A DNA stretch of 64,000 nucleotides from an uncultured Eubacterium sp. (GTDB taxonomy: Bacteria > Bacillota > Clostridia > Lachnospirales > Lachnospiraceae), in contig CAJTMV010000002.1 of NCBI GenBank assembly GCA_910577225.1, positions 124,001 to 188,000 of the forward strand. The letters run 5' to 3'. Below are positions 33,971 through 41,994 of the stretch, piece by piece; positions within the stretch are counted from its first letter, which is position 1; the number at the start of each line of letters is the position of its first letter. The notes beneath the pieces were generated by a model. That model saw nothing but the letters and a program-made list of their open reading frames with translations, was not told where the DNA came from and ran no database searches. Position numbers and translations under genes: made by a program.

Positions 33971-34189
33971 TTACATTAAAATCCTACAGTCCGGTTCTAC
34001 TTTCGCACAAACGTCCACAACCTTTTTCATAATATCCTCAAACTGCGCATCCTCTGCGTCGATGGTCATTTTCTGTGTCATAAAGCTGACAGACGCATCG
34101 TGAACTCCCGGCAGCTTTTTGATTGCTTCCTCCATCTTTGCGGCGCAGTTTGCACAATCCAGATCCTGTAGTTTAAATTTCTTTTTCAT
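33971..34189 (-). CDS. Stand-alone heavy-metal-associated (HMA) domain protein
   Basis: A 72-residue ferredoxin-like metal-binding domain with the CxxC site in LQDLDCANCAAKMEEAIKKL and the conserved VHDASVSFMTQKMTID strand. It is equivalent to the N-terminal domain usually fused to the ATPase encoded next. The C-terminus PDCRILM adds a third cysteine. It probably acts as a soluble metallochaperone or regulatory domain for the transporter. Confidence 0.92.
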   Translation of the reverse strand: MKKKFKLQDLDCANCAAKMEEAIKKLPGVHDASVSFMTQKMTIDAEDAQFEDIMKKVVDVCAKVEPDCRILM

Positions 34190-34235
34190 TTTTCTATTCC
34201 TTTCTGTTTCATATATTTTTATTTTGTCCGGCTGC

Positions 34236-34622
34236 TTACCTGTAATTCCAGGCGGACGATTCTTCGATATGCTCTCTTCCCTGATCGATCATCGTACGAA
34301 CGTGGCTGTCCGCAAGCGAATAAAATACCGACTTTCCCTCCCGTCTGCTTTTTACCAGTCTGGAATTTTTTAAAATTTTCAGCTGATGTGAAATTGCCGA
34401 CTGGGTCATATGCAGGGCCTCGGCCAGATCACAGACACAGACTTCCGCCTCAAACAGTACGAAAAGAATGCGTATTCTTGTAGAATCCCCAAATACTTTA
34501 AACAGCTCTGCCAGATCATACAGCTCCTCTTCCGGCGGCATCTGACTGTTTACAATTTCCAGCAGCTCGGCGTGTATTTCTGTCTGTTCGCAGCATTCTA
34601 ATTCTTTTTCTTTTTCCTGCAA
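34236..34622 (-). CDS. ArsR/SmtB-family metal-responsive repressor
   Basis: A 128-residue winged-helix repressor: LFKVFGDSTRIRILFVLFEAEVCVCDLAEALHMTQSAISHQLKIL is the classic ArsR/SmtB core. Metal-site candidates are the VCVCDL cysteines (alpha-3), the ECCEQTE cysteine pair near the N-terminus (alpha-3N type, as in CadC) and the C-terminal DSHVRTMIDQGREH histidines (alpha-5 type). The ECC plus CVC pattern favours a CadC-like Cd/Pb/Zn sensor. The start is taken as TTG at 34622 with AAGGAGGAGG a few bases upstream; no ATG fits in frame. It is first in the operon with the HMA protein and the ATPase and is expected to repress it. Confidence 0.92.
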   Translation of the reverse strand: MQEKEKELECCEQTEIHAELLEIVNSQMPPEEELYDLAELFKVFGDSTRIRILFVLFEAEVCVCDLAEALHMTQSAISHQLKILKNSRLVKSRREGKSVFYSLADSHVRTMIDQGREHIEESSAWNYR

Positions 34623-34663
34623 GTCATCCTCCTCCTTTTTGCAAAGTATTTTTCTTAATATAT

Positions 34664-34691
34664 AAACATATGATCAATTGTTCATATGTTT
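34664..34691. promoter_or_regulatory. ArsR-type operator
   Basis: AAACATATGATCAATTGTTCATATGTTT is a 28-bp imperfect palindrome with the half-sites ATATGANCA spaced as in SmtB/CadC/CzrA operators. It lies immediately downstream of the -10 box, over the expected transcription start, where a bound repressor would block initiation. Confidence 0.85.
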
Positions 34692-34720
34692 AGGATATTA
34701 CAACCTGGCAAAAATGTCAA
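34692..34720 (-). promoter_or_regulatory. Promoter of the metal-efflux operon
   Basis: TTGACA (34715-34720) and TATCCT (34692-34697) on the minus strand with 17-bp spacing. The -35 is perfect and the -10 weak. Confidence 0.65.
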
Positions 34721-34730
34721 GTGATTTTTT

Positions 34731-34928
34731 CTATATATAAAGTCTGTCTTTTTCGATGCTGTCACTATAATTCATATCTGTCAGCTCAGCTTTTAAATGA
34801 TTCTGCTTTAGAACCTCCTGTGCCTGTTCATAACTCATCTTTCGTTCAAATACTGCCGGAAATCTTCTATTATTTATAAAATACGCACTTTGCATACCGT
34901 CACTGAAAAGCATGGACAAAAACGCCAT
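34731..34928 (-). CDS. Doubtful 65-codon ORF, possibly a gene remnant
   Basis: The frame begins inside the right arm of the preceding terminator, so the first Met is unlikely to be used; residues from MLFSDGMQS onward could be translated only from an internal start without a clear ribosome-binding site. The text FERKMSYEQAQEVLKQNHLKA looks protein-like. It may be the decayed end of an older gene. Listed with low confidence because it otherwise leaves a 336-bp gap. Confidence 0.25.
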   Translation of the reverse strand: MAFLSMLFSDGMQSAYFINNRRFPAVFERKMSYEQAQEVLKQNHLKAELTDMNYSDSIEKDRLYI

Positions 34929-34956
34929 GCCTTTCCCTTTCGGTAATCGGCATGGC
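34918..34956 (-). terminator. Terminator after the two-domain membrane protein
   Basis: GCCATGCC (34924-34931) and GGCATGGC (34949-34956) pair perfectly around a 17-nt loop. GTTTTTG follows on the minus strand. Confidence 0.85.
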
Positions 34957-34958
34957 TG

Positions 34959-35807
34959 CTATAATTCTACATGATATTTTCTATAATTGTTTCCTTCATA
35001 ATACACTTTTACGGGTTCTCCGATATGCGTCTGATCTGGTTCTCCCCGAATGCCTCTGGACGCAAAAATGTGAACAGCGCCGTCTTTTGCCGTATATCTG
35101 CACAAGACCGTATAACCCCAAAATGCACGTCCCCGTTCATCCAGAGAAAGGCCAAACTGTTTTGCAATACTTTCCGGAAGTTTTAAAAAACCAGGCTTTG
35201 CCAGACCATTCACTGTAATCCGACCGACGACTTCCACACCGCATGTAACTGCGTTTAAATATTTTCCGGCTGCGATTAGCTGCTGCGCATTTCGCGCACT
35301 GTCATATTTGAATTTATGCAGTACGGCGGTTTCCGGCAGTATCTCATTTGTATCCACATAATAACGTGCGGGTCTGGATAAATTCACATACACCTTTAGC
35401 TGATCCGACTTAAGCAGTCCGGACGGGTTGTATAACAGCGGCCCGCTTTTAAAGCTGTACTGGTTTCCACTTCCATCTGCATATTCGCACATAATATAAA
35501 ATGGATGCATGGATATCCGGTCCACCTGAACCTGCTGATAGGGATTCACATCGATATCCGTTACTTTCGCATATACATATTGCCCTGCTTCCAGCAGCTT
35601 TTTCTTTTTATTTGACGCCTGTTTATATAGAATAAACAACACCAGTCCGATTACGAAAAACACACACCCGATCGAACATGTGACGATCCTGTACAGACCT
35701 GCTCCGGCAACCAGAGCTCCTGCTGCCGCGCCTGCCGTCACAAGGACGGCAGAAACGATCAAAAAAACCACAGCTAATAATTTTAAAATACTTTGTCCGC
35801 TTTTCAA
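34959..35807 (-). CDS. Membrane protein with two DUF3592-like domains
   Basis: A 282-residue protein. Two N-terminal helices (LLAVVFLIVSAVLVTAGAAA and a second ending LVLFILYK) anchor a cytoplasmic or surface part with two related beta-rich segments: VYAKVTDIDVNPYQQV...LKVYVNLSRPARYYVD and GYTVLCRYTAKDG...VKVYYEGNNYRKYHVE. Both resemble DUF3592, in which a short beta domain follows a membrane pair. Start: TTG at 35807 with AAAGGGGAGA upstream. The TTG lies within the relic of an IS200-type transposase frame (4-bp overlap with its stop), so the start region appears to have been captured from the decayed element. Function unknown. Confidence 0.75.
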   Translation of the reverse strand: MKSGQSILKLLAVVFLIVSAVLVTAGAAAGALVAGAGLYRIVTCSIGCVFFVIGLVLFILYKQASNKKKKLLEAGQYVYAKVTDIDVNPYQQVQVDRISMHPFYIMCEYADGSGNQYSFKSGPLLYNPSGLLKSDQLKVYVNLSRPARYYVDTNEILPETAVLHKFKYDSARNAQQLIAAGKYLNAVTCGVEVVGRITVNGLAKPGFLKLPESIAKQFGLSLDERGRAFWGYTVLCRYTAKDGAVHIFASRGIRGEPDQTHIGEPVKVYYEGNNYRKYHVEL

Positions 35808-36097
35808 CTGTCTCCCCTTTCTAATCCGCCGCTTTGCGTTCCATTTCCAAAAATGTTTCCGTAAATAATTGGGATATCTTTCCCAATATGATACGTAGTA
35901 TAACTTTTCATCAGATTTACGATTTTGCCAATGGACATCGCTGGTTCTGTTTCTGTCATGTAATGAATATGGTCTTTGTCAGTTTCCATATACCTGATGA
36001 TTACATGATGCTTCTGGCATATCTCAAACGGAAATCGTTTTATATCATCCGGTACCTGCTTTGATGCCAACAGTTTCTTTCTATCATTCGCATACAA
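35804..36097 (-). pseudogene. tnpA: IS200/IS605-type transposase (TnpA) remnant
   Basis: The text IKRFPFEICQKHHVIIRYM, DKDHIHYMTETEP and MSIGKIVNLMKSYTTYHI is the N-terminal two thirds of a Y1 HUH transposase, including the HxH metal motif as HIH. A frameshift near 35885 breaks it: the zero frame gives IPIIYGNIFG, whereas the +2 frame restores PNYLRKHFWK, the normal continuation. The C-terminal part with the catalytic tyrosine is missing; the sequence passes straight into the start of the next gene. Inactive. Confidence 0.8.
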
Positions 36098-36184
36098 AAA
36101 TTATATGATACTGCAGCAGATATTTATGTCTGTTTTTAGATTTCCATGTCCCCATAACGCAAGTATAACATAAACCACTACTTT

Positions 36185-36231
36185 TGGCTACCTTAACTCA
36201 CCTTCTAAAGCCAGTGAAATTGCGGTAGCCA
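36185..36231. repeat. Palindrome between the rmd gene and the transposase relic
   Basis: TGGCTACC (36185-36192) pairs with GGTAGCCA (36224-36231), and an inner CTCAC/GTGAA stem extends it. It begins 6 bp after the rmd stop. There is no T run, so it is a poor terminator. It could be the subterminal hairpin of the former IS200/IS605 element, whose ends are known to be recognised as hairpins. Confidence 0.5.
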
Positions 36232-36236
36232 TTATT

Positions 36237-37160
36237 TCAACAGCTTTGCAGCATCTCTCGTACCGTCTGCGCAAGCGATATATCCGGTTTCCATCCAGTG
36301 ATACTTTCCAGCTTGCGGATATCTGCTTCCACTACCGGCACATCTAACGGGCGAAATCTCTCCGGATCGATTTCAATTCTAATTGGAACGGCTGCCTGCG
36401 TAATAATTATTTGCAGTACTTCCGCTATACTTACTGCATGACCGCTTCCAACATTGTACGTCTCTCCCGATTGTCCTTTTTCTGCGAGCATCGCATAAGC
36501 GCGCACAATATCGCGCACATCTGTAAAGTCCCGTCTTACATCCAGATTACCTGCTTTTATAACCGCTTCCTGCAATCCTGCCTTTATCCGGGCCGCCTGC
36601 CGGCACAAACCCGATACCACAAAATCGGCAGATTGTCCCGGGCCAATATGATTAAATGCACGTACCATCACAATATCCAAACCATAAGCCTGCGCATATA
36701 TATTGCCAATCATATTCTGGCATGCTTTTGTAGCGGCATAAATATTTGCCGGTTGCATCCGCTGCTGTTCACTAACCGGCATTTTCTCCGGCATAATCTT
36801 TCCATATTCTTCACTGGAGCCAACGAGCACAACCCGTATTTTTTTTCGTTGCCGGCGCACTGCTTCCAGCACATTTGTACTGCCCCGGATATTTACATCG
36901 ATGGTCTGCCCCGGATCATTCCACGAAGCGGCTACCGAGCTTTGCGCTGCCAGATGAAAAAGAATATCCGGATTTGTTTTTTCTAACAGCCTTTCGACCG
37001 CACCTTCCTCCAGAATATCCAGTTCACAGACAGTATCTGCTTCATCTGATGCCCGCCGGTCAGGCATTTTTGTAGCTACTGTCTCATATCCATGTTGTTT
37101 TAAATGACGTGTCAGATACCTTCCGACAAATCCGCATCCCCCAATCATCAATGCTTTCAT
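36237..37160 (-). CDS. rmd: GDP-4-dehydro-6-deoxy-D-mannose reductase
   Basis: A 307-residue extended short-chain dehydrogenase. MKALMIGGCGFVGRYLTRHL is the NAD(P)-binding start; the catalytic YxxxK is in NIYAATKACQNMIG; the family-typical VMVRAFNHIGPGQ follows. It reduces GDP-4-keto-6-deoxymannose to GDP-D-rhamnose (or a C4 epimer). The 4-bp overlap with the Gmd gene, whose product is its substrate, makes the assignment strong. Last gene of the polysaccharide locus. Confidence 0.88.
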   Translation of the reverse strand: MKALMIGGCGFVGRYLTRHLKQHGYETVATKMPDRRASDEADTVCELDILEEGAVERLLEKTNPDILFHLAAQSSVAASWNDPGQTIDVNIRGSTNVLEAVRRQRKKIRVVLVGSSEEYGKIMPEKMPVSEQQRMQPANIYAATKACQNMIGNIYAQAYGLDIVMVRAFNHIGPGQSADFVVSGLCRQAARIKAGLQEAVIKAGNLDVRRDFTDVRDIVRAYAMLAEKGQSGETYNVGSGHAVSIAEVLQIIITQAAVPIRIEIDPERFRPLDVPVVEADIRKLESITGWKPDISLAQTVREMLQSC

Positions 37161-38191
37161 TCTCTTATCCCCGCTCTGATTTCATGCTCCACAAGTTTCA
37201 TGTCGTTCCTTACCATGCGCTCCACCAGCTGTTCAAACGACACTTCGCGTTTCCATCCAAGCTCTGTTTCTGCCTTTGCCGGATTACCCAGTAGTACTTC
37301 TACTTCTGCAGGGCGGAAAAACCGCGGATTTACTTTCACCAATACTTTTCCGCCCGATGTTTCTCTTCCGACTTCGCTGACTCCCTCACCTTCCCATTCG
37401 ATCTCAAACCCAGCGATCCCAAACGCCATCTGTACAAACTCCCGCACAGTTCTTGTTTCATTTGTAGCAATCACATAGTCCTGCGGCTTTTCATTTTGCA
37501 AAAGCAGCCACATCGCACGCACGTAATCCTGCGCATGTCCCCAGTCTCGTTTTGCATCCAGATTGCCAAGCTCCAGCACATCCTGTATGCCATACTTTAT
37601 GCGGGCAGCCGCATCGGTAATCTTACGCGTCACAAACTCCCTGCCCCTGCGTTCACTCTCATGGTTGAATAAAATGCCGCTGCAGGCAAACATCTGATAG
37701 CTTTCACGGTAATTTTTCGTTATCCAGTATCCAAACAGTTTTGCCACGCCATAGGGACTCCTCGGATAAAACGGCGTCATTTCCGTCTGCGGCATTTCCT
37801 GCACTTTGCCGAACATCTCTGAGGTAGATGCCTGATAAAAACGCGCCTGCGGCCTGACCAGACGAATGGCTTCCAAAAGGTTCAAAACGCCTGTCGCATC
37901 AATATCTGCCGTTGCAAATGGCTGTTCCCAGCTTGTCCCTACAAAAGATTGTGCCGCCAGGTTATATACTTCATCGGCCTGCGAAATTTCCATTGCATGA
38001 ATCAGCGACACAAGATCTGTCATATCCGCATAGATAACATGTATCTGATCTTTGATATGTGCTGCGTTGCCGTAATCCGCAACGCTTTTTCTGCGTATGA
38101 CGCCATAGACCTCATACCCTTTTTTCAGCAGCAGTTCTGCCAGATAAGAACCATCCTGGCCGGTAATGCCGGTAATTAGTGCCCGTTTCAT
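37157..38191 (-). CDS. gmd: GDP-mannose 4,6-dehydratase
   Basis: A 344-residue SDR enzyme making GDP-4-keto-6-deoxy-D-mannose from GDP-mannose. ALITGITGQDGSYLAELLL, VYNLAAQSFVGTSWEQP, STSEMFGKVQEMPQTE and the catalytic SPYGVAKLFG (Y-x3-K), then LFNHESERRGREFVTRKI, are the Gmd signature. Its start overlaps the end of the GT2 gene by 4 bp, and its stop overlaps rmd. GGAGAATACAA precedes the ATG. Confidence 0.96.
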   Translation of the reverse strand: MKRALITGITGQDGSYLAELLLKKGYEVYGVIRRKSVADYGNAAHIKDQIHVIYADMTDLVSLIHAMEISQADEVYNLAAQSFVGTSWEQPFATADIDATGVLNLLEAIRLVRPQARFYQASTSEMFGKVQEMPQTEMTPFYPRSPYGVAKLFGYWITKNYRESYQMFACSGILFNHESERRGREFVTRKITDAAARIKYGIQDVLELGNLDAKRDWGHAQDYVRAMWLLLQNEKPQDYVIATNETRTVREFVQMAFGIAGFEIEWEGEGVSEVGRETSGGKVLVKVNPRFFRPAEVEVLLGNPAKAETELGWKREVSFEQLVERMVRNDMKLVEHEIRAGIRE

Positions 38192-39165
38192 TTGTATTCT
38201 CCTTTCTGTGTCTGCGATACGCGATCTTCATTTTGTTCAAAGTTGATTCGTTCCGCCTCTATGACAAGCGGACGATTCATAATTCGTGCATTCATACCCA
38301 GTATATATTCTCCCAGCAGCCCCAGAAAAATCAACTGAATCGCGCCAAGCAGAAACATACCAATTAATATCGGCGCAGTCCCCATCATAAAAGTATCCCA
38401 GCAAAGCAGTTTTAATACGAAATAAATAATCGCAATCACAACGCAGATCACAGAAATGAAAAATCCCAGAAACGTAGCTAACCGAAGCCCTATTTTCGTA
38501 TAAGATGTAAAACTTAACATCGCAACGTCATAAAGCGTATACAAATTATTTTTTGTCTTCCCTGAACGCCTGCGCTGCTGTTCGTACGGAATCTCCTTTC
38601 TCTGGAACCCTAACTCTGCCACAATCCCTCTTAAAAATGGCGTCGGGTCTTTCAGTTCTTTCAGCACCTGTATAAATGACTGATCGTATAACCCAAATCC
38701 GGTGAAATGCTCGATCTGCTCTACCTGCGAAAATTTTTTTATCAGTTTGTAATAACAGGTTCGCAAAAACCGCATCACTTTATTTTCTCTGCTCGTCGTC
38801 TTAATCGCGCTCACAATTTTATAACCATGTTCCCATTCATGGACCAGTTTTGGTATCATCTCTACCGGATCCTGAAAATCCGCGCACATTAAAATTGCAC
38901 AGTCCCCGGTTGTCTGCGTCAGACCATAATAAGGAGAATTATTTTGTCCAAAATTTTTCGCATTGAAGATCGCTTTGATACAGCTGTTTTTACCGCACAG
39001 CTCCCTGATCCGGTCTTTTGTTCCATCATTGGAATCGTTATCGATAAAAATAATTTCGTACGCATAGCCCGCAAGATTTCGCATTTCTTTCATAATCGCA
39101 GCGCTTAAGTCACCGACATTGTCTGTCTCATTATATGTCGGTATTACTATGCTTATCTTCTGCAT
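38188..39165 (-). CDS. GtrB/DPMS-like family 2 glycosyltransferase
   Basis: A 325-residue GT2 enzyme with two C-terminal membrane helices (about 235-260 and 270-295). SIVIPTYNETDNV, EIIFIDNDSNDGT and the metal-binding CADFQDP are the polyisoprenyl-phosphate sugar transferase pattern, followed by the QQRRRSGKTKNNLYTLYD interface motif. It probably charges undecaprenyl phosphate with a single sugar for use outside the membrane, which suits the GT-C-like proteins of the same locus. Start: the fourth codon (ATG at 39163-39165) has GAGGTG six bases upstream; the frame opens three codons earlier at a GTG that overlaps that site. Confidence 0.9.
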   Translation of the reverse strand: MQKISIVIPTYNETDNVGDLSAAIMKEMRNLAGYAYEIIFIDNDSNDGTKDRIRELCGKNSCIKAIFNAKNFGQNNSPYYGLTQTTGDCAILMCADFQDPVEMIPKLVHEWEHGYKIVSAIKTTSRENKVMRFLRTCYYKLIKKFSQVEQIEHFTGFGLYDQSFIQVLKELKDPTPFLRGIVAELGFQRKEIPYEQQRRRSGKTKNNLYTLYDVAMLSFTSYTKIGLRLATFLGFFISVICVVIAIIYFVLKLLCWDTFMMGTAPILIGMFLLGAIQLIFLGLLGEYILGMNARIMNRPLVIEAERINFEQNEDRVSQTQKGEYK

Positions 39166-39209
39166 TCGTTTCACCTCTTTTTACAGGATACTCTATGCCT
39201 GCATCCTGT

Positions 39210-40136
39210 TTATGTTTTATTCTCTCTACGTAATTGCTTCCTGTAGGCAATTACCCTGGCTATGCCTTCTTTAAATGATGTTTCCGGCCTGTAGGCAATG
39301 TCGTTTTGCAGACTGCCTGGATCCGGCTGTATACCTGCCGCCGTTTCATTATGTTCATCTGCAAATGTACATTCCGCCTCCGCTCCATACGCTTCCTGCA
39401 TTTCCACAATAAACTGTTTCAGCGGCCTGCTGTTTCCATTTGCAATACAATACACTTTATTTTCCTCAATACATTTCCCAAGCAGATAAAAAATCCTGCC
39501 TGCGTCATCTTCATAAAGATAATCCCACATTTGCACTGCTGATGAAAACGATGCCGGCTGGCCTTTTAAAAACTGGTCAACCGCATAGTTTATCATTGTT
39601 CCTTCATTATCGTTCTTTCCATAGATGCTAAAAATGCGGCCCCAGATATGCACCATGCCATATTGTCCGCACAGTTTCCGACTCAGCATCCCAGCCGCGT
39701 ATTTGGCTATCCCATAAGAAATATGCGGATTTACAGCTGTTTCGGGACATATCACATGCGCTGTAGCCCCATATTCTGCCTGTGAGCCTGCGCCGATAAA
39801 TTTACGGCAGCCAAGTTTATAAGCCAGCTTTACCGCTTCCAGCGTGCAGCGTATATTTTCTTCCTGCAGCAGCGGGTCATCTCTTGTTTCTTTTGATGTA
39901 TGCGCCCATGCAAAATGATAAAATACGTCATATGTCTGACGTTCCTTTTTTTCTATAGACCCAAGCTGATGCAAATCACACGCAATAATTTCCAGCATTT
40001 CGGATGTTGGCAGCCGGTTCAGCCTTACGGATTTCTTTTTCACAATTGCAAGTACTTCCACATTCCTTTTAATACACTCTTTAACCAGCGCAGTCCCAAT
40101 CATGCTCGTTGCTCCTGTCACAACTATTCGATACAT
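39210..40136 (-). CDS. NAD-dependent epimerase/reductase, candidate CDP-sugar 4-ketoreductase
   Basis: A 308-residue extended SDR: VVTGATSMIGTALVKECI at the nucleotide site, FYHFAWAHTSKETRDDP, IGAGSQAEYG and the catalytic SYGIAKYAAG (Y-x3-K). The overall plan matches sugar-nucleotide reductases such as YerF and the abequose/tyvelose enzymes. By position directly after the TPP enzyme it could reduce the branched 4-keto sugar that enzyme would make. The exact substrate is an inference from neighbours. GGAGGATATTC precedes the ATG. Confidence 0.75.
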   Translation of the reverse strand: MYRIVVTGATSMIGTALVKECIKRNVEVLAIVKKKSVRLNRLPTSEMLEIIACDLHQLGSIEKKERQTYDVFYHFAWAHTSKETRDDPLLQEENIRCTLEAVKLAYKLGCRKFIGAGSQAEYGATAHVICPETAVNPHISYGIAKYAAGMLSRKLCGQYGMVHIWGRIFSIYGKNDNEGTMINYAVDQFLKGQPASFSSAVQMWDYLYEDDAGRIFYLLGKCIEENKVYCIANGNSRPLKQFIVEMQEAYGAEAECTFADEHNETAAGIQPDPGSLQNDIAYRPETSFKEGIARVIAYRKQLRRENKT

Positions 40137-40178
40137 GAATATCCTCCGTTTTATTTCCTCTGTCTTCCTTAAATATTA

Positions 40179-41981
40179 TTACTCTGTTTCTGCTATCGGC
40201 TTAATAATCATATTCTTATAAAATTCATCCCGTGGTAAAAATGGATACATATCCTCTATCGGCGCTGAAACCAGTCTGCCATCTGCTAATCTTTTTGAAC
40301 TGACAGACGGTATCACTTCCTGGTCACGTATGATTTTCACTTCACATAATACAGGGCCTTCTTTCTTCATAATCTGAGGCATATACATCTCTATATCCTG
40401 TAACGTCTCAATTTTATAATTTGCAATTCCATATGCATCAGCAATTTTGCCGACATCCGGAAAAGAAACGCCAGATGCGCCATCTGTACCTATAAAACGA
40501 CTGTTAAAAAACTTCTTTTGCGTTGCCCGGATGGATAAATATCCGTCATTATTCCATATGAACAGCTTAACCGGATACCTGTGGTATACTAATGTCTGTA
40601 ATTCCTGGATATTCATCTGAAAACTTCCGTCGCCTGTAATTCCAATCGTTTCCTGTCCGTTTCTCGCTGCACAGACCCCAATTGCCGCTGGTAATGTAAA
40701 CCCCATTTCTGCCTGTCCGCCGCTTGTAATATATCTTTGCCGTTTGTCATATGTCTGTATTCCCTGCGCCGGAACATATACAGCAGAACCTGCATCTGTC
40801 ACCACGGCAGAATCTTCTTTAAGATGCTTCGACAATTCTTCTATAAATAAGTACATATTAATGCCTTGTGAATCGTCGTAATATTCCTGCAGGCACACAG
40901 GGTATCTTTGTTTCCATCCCAAACACTGTTTTGCCCACATACAAAAATCTTTCTGCAAAGTCCTTTGCAGCAACTGATCCATTACGTTTTTCGCATCTGC
41001 CTGAATGATCTGTTCAATATGAATTGTATTTTTTAAATGTTCATACTTATCTATGTCAATCGCTATTACTTTTGCTTCTCTTGCAAAGTAACCGTACTCC
41101 TGCCCGGTACTGCTCACACTCAGCCGACTCCCTATCGAAATGACAAGATCTGCGTTTTGTACAGCAAAATTACCTGCCCTCGTTCCCTTATTTCCTATTC
41201 TTCCAATATTCAGATCATCTGTTGTCGGCATGACATCAGTTCCAAGCCTTGAAAATACAACCGGTATATGATATTTATGTACAAAACTGTAAAATTGTTC
41301 CACTGCTCCAGCCAGCCTTACCCCATGTCCGGCAATTATAACCGGCCGTTGCGCATGATTGAGATCATACGCCAGTCCGTCAATTTCTTTGGCACTTGCA
41401 GCTGTCTTAGGCTCCTGCAGCTCAGAAGGATCAAAATGTCTCAAATTTTCTCCCCCATCAATTTCTGCAGACTGTATATCTAATGGAATATCCAGCCATA
41501 CCGGACCCGGCCTGCCGCTCCCGGCCAGATAAAAAGCCTTTTCCAAATGATAAAGAATATCTTCTTTATGCGTAACCATTACAGCATACTTCGTAATAGA
41601 ACAGACAATCGAAACAATATCTGCTTCCTGCACCCCTACCTGACGGATTGGAAGATTTCGATATCCTAATGTTTCCTGTATTTTACACTGACCTGATATA
41701 AAAATACAGGCAGTGTTGTCCTGCCACGCATTTAATACGCCTGTCACGGCGTTGGTTCCTCCGCAGCCAGTCGTTACATATGCGCATCCTATTCCCTTAT
41801 ACTTCGCATAAGCTACCGCTGCCATTGCAGCTGCCTGTTCATGGTGACAACAAATTTTATTTATTTTTGCATGACATGCAAGACCATCCGTAAGAAACAT
41901 CAGTCCTCCTCCGGAAATCATGAATACATCCTCTATTCCCCTGCCATAAATATAATCCGCTACCAAATCACATACTCTCAT
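40179..41981 (-). CDS. TPP-dependent enzyme, YerE-like candidate for branched-sugar synthesis
   Basis: A 600-residue acetolactate synthase-type protein. The catalytic Glu is in CCHHEQAAAMAAVAYAKY, the central domain is intact (IIAGHGVRLAGAVEQF), and TPP binds at GITGDGSFQMNIQELQTL...IWNNDGY. It is not an ordinary amino-acid gene: there is no ilvN or ilvC, and it lies inside a sugar locus with RfbF and RfbH. YerE of Yersinia, an acetolactate synthase homologue, adds a two-carbon unit from pyruvate to a CDP-dideoxy-hexulose to make yersiniose. The same role is inferred here. GGGAGGAATTTAG precedes the start. Confidence 0.8.
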   Translation of the reverse strand: MRVCDLVADYIYGRGIEDVFMISGGGLMFLTDGLACHAKINKICCHHEQAAAMAAVAYAKYKGIGCAYVTTGCGGTNAVTGVLNAWQDNTACIFISGQCKIQETLGYRNLPIRQVGVQEADIVSIVCSITKYAVMVTHKEDILYHLEKAFYLAGSGRPGPVWLDIPLDIQSAEIDGGENLRHFDPSELQEPKTAASAKEIDGLAYDLNHAQRPVIIAGHGVRLAGAVEQFYSFVHKYHIPVVFSRLGTDVMPTTDDLNIGRIGNKGTRAGNFAVQNADLVISIGSRLSVSSTGQEYGYFAREAKVIAIDIDKYEHLKNTIHIEQIIQADAKNVMDQLLQRTLQKDFCMWAKQCLGWKQRYPVCLQEYYDDSQGINMYLFIEELSKHLKEDSAVVTDAGSAVYVPAQGIQTYDKRQRYITSGGQAEMGFTLPAAIGVCAARNGQETIGITGDGSFQMNIQELQTLVYHRYPVKLFIWNNDGYLSIRATQKKFFNSRFIGTDGASGVSFPDVGKIADAYGIANYKIETLQDIEMYMPQIMKKEGPVLCEVKIIRDQEVIPSVSSKRLADGRLVSAPIEDMYPFLPRDEFYKNMIIKPIAETE

Positions 41982-41994
41982 CTAAATTCCTCCC

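Noticed and set aside
36185..36231. Intrinsic terminator of the glycan locus
   Set aside because: The hairpin is good but no T run follows on the minus strand, so it is listed as a palindrome only.
40179..41981. Housekeeping acetolactate synthase (IlvB)
   Set aside because: No ilvN, ilvC or other branched-chain genes nearby; it sits inside a sugar-nucleotide series, so a YerE-like role is more likely.
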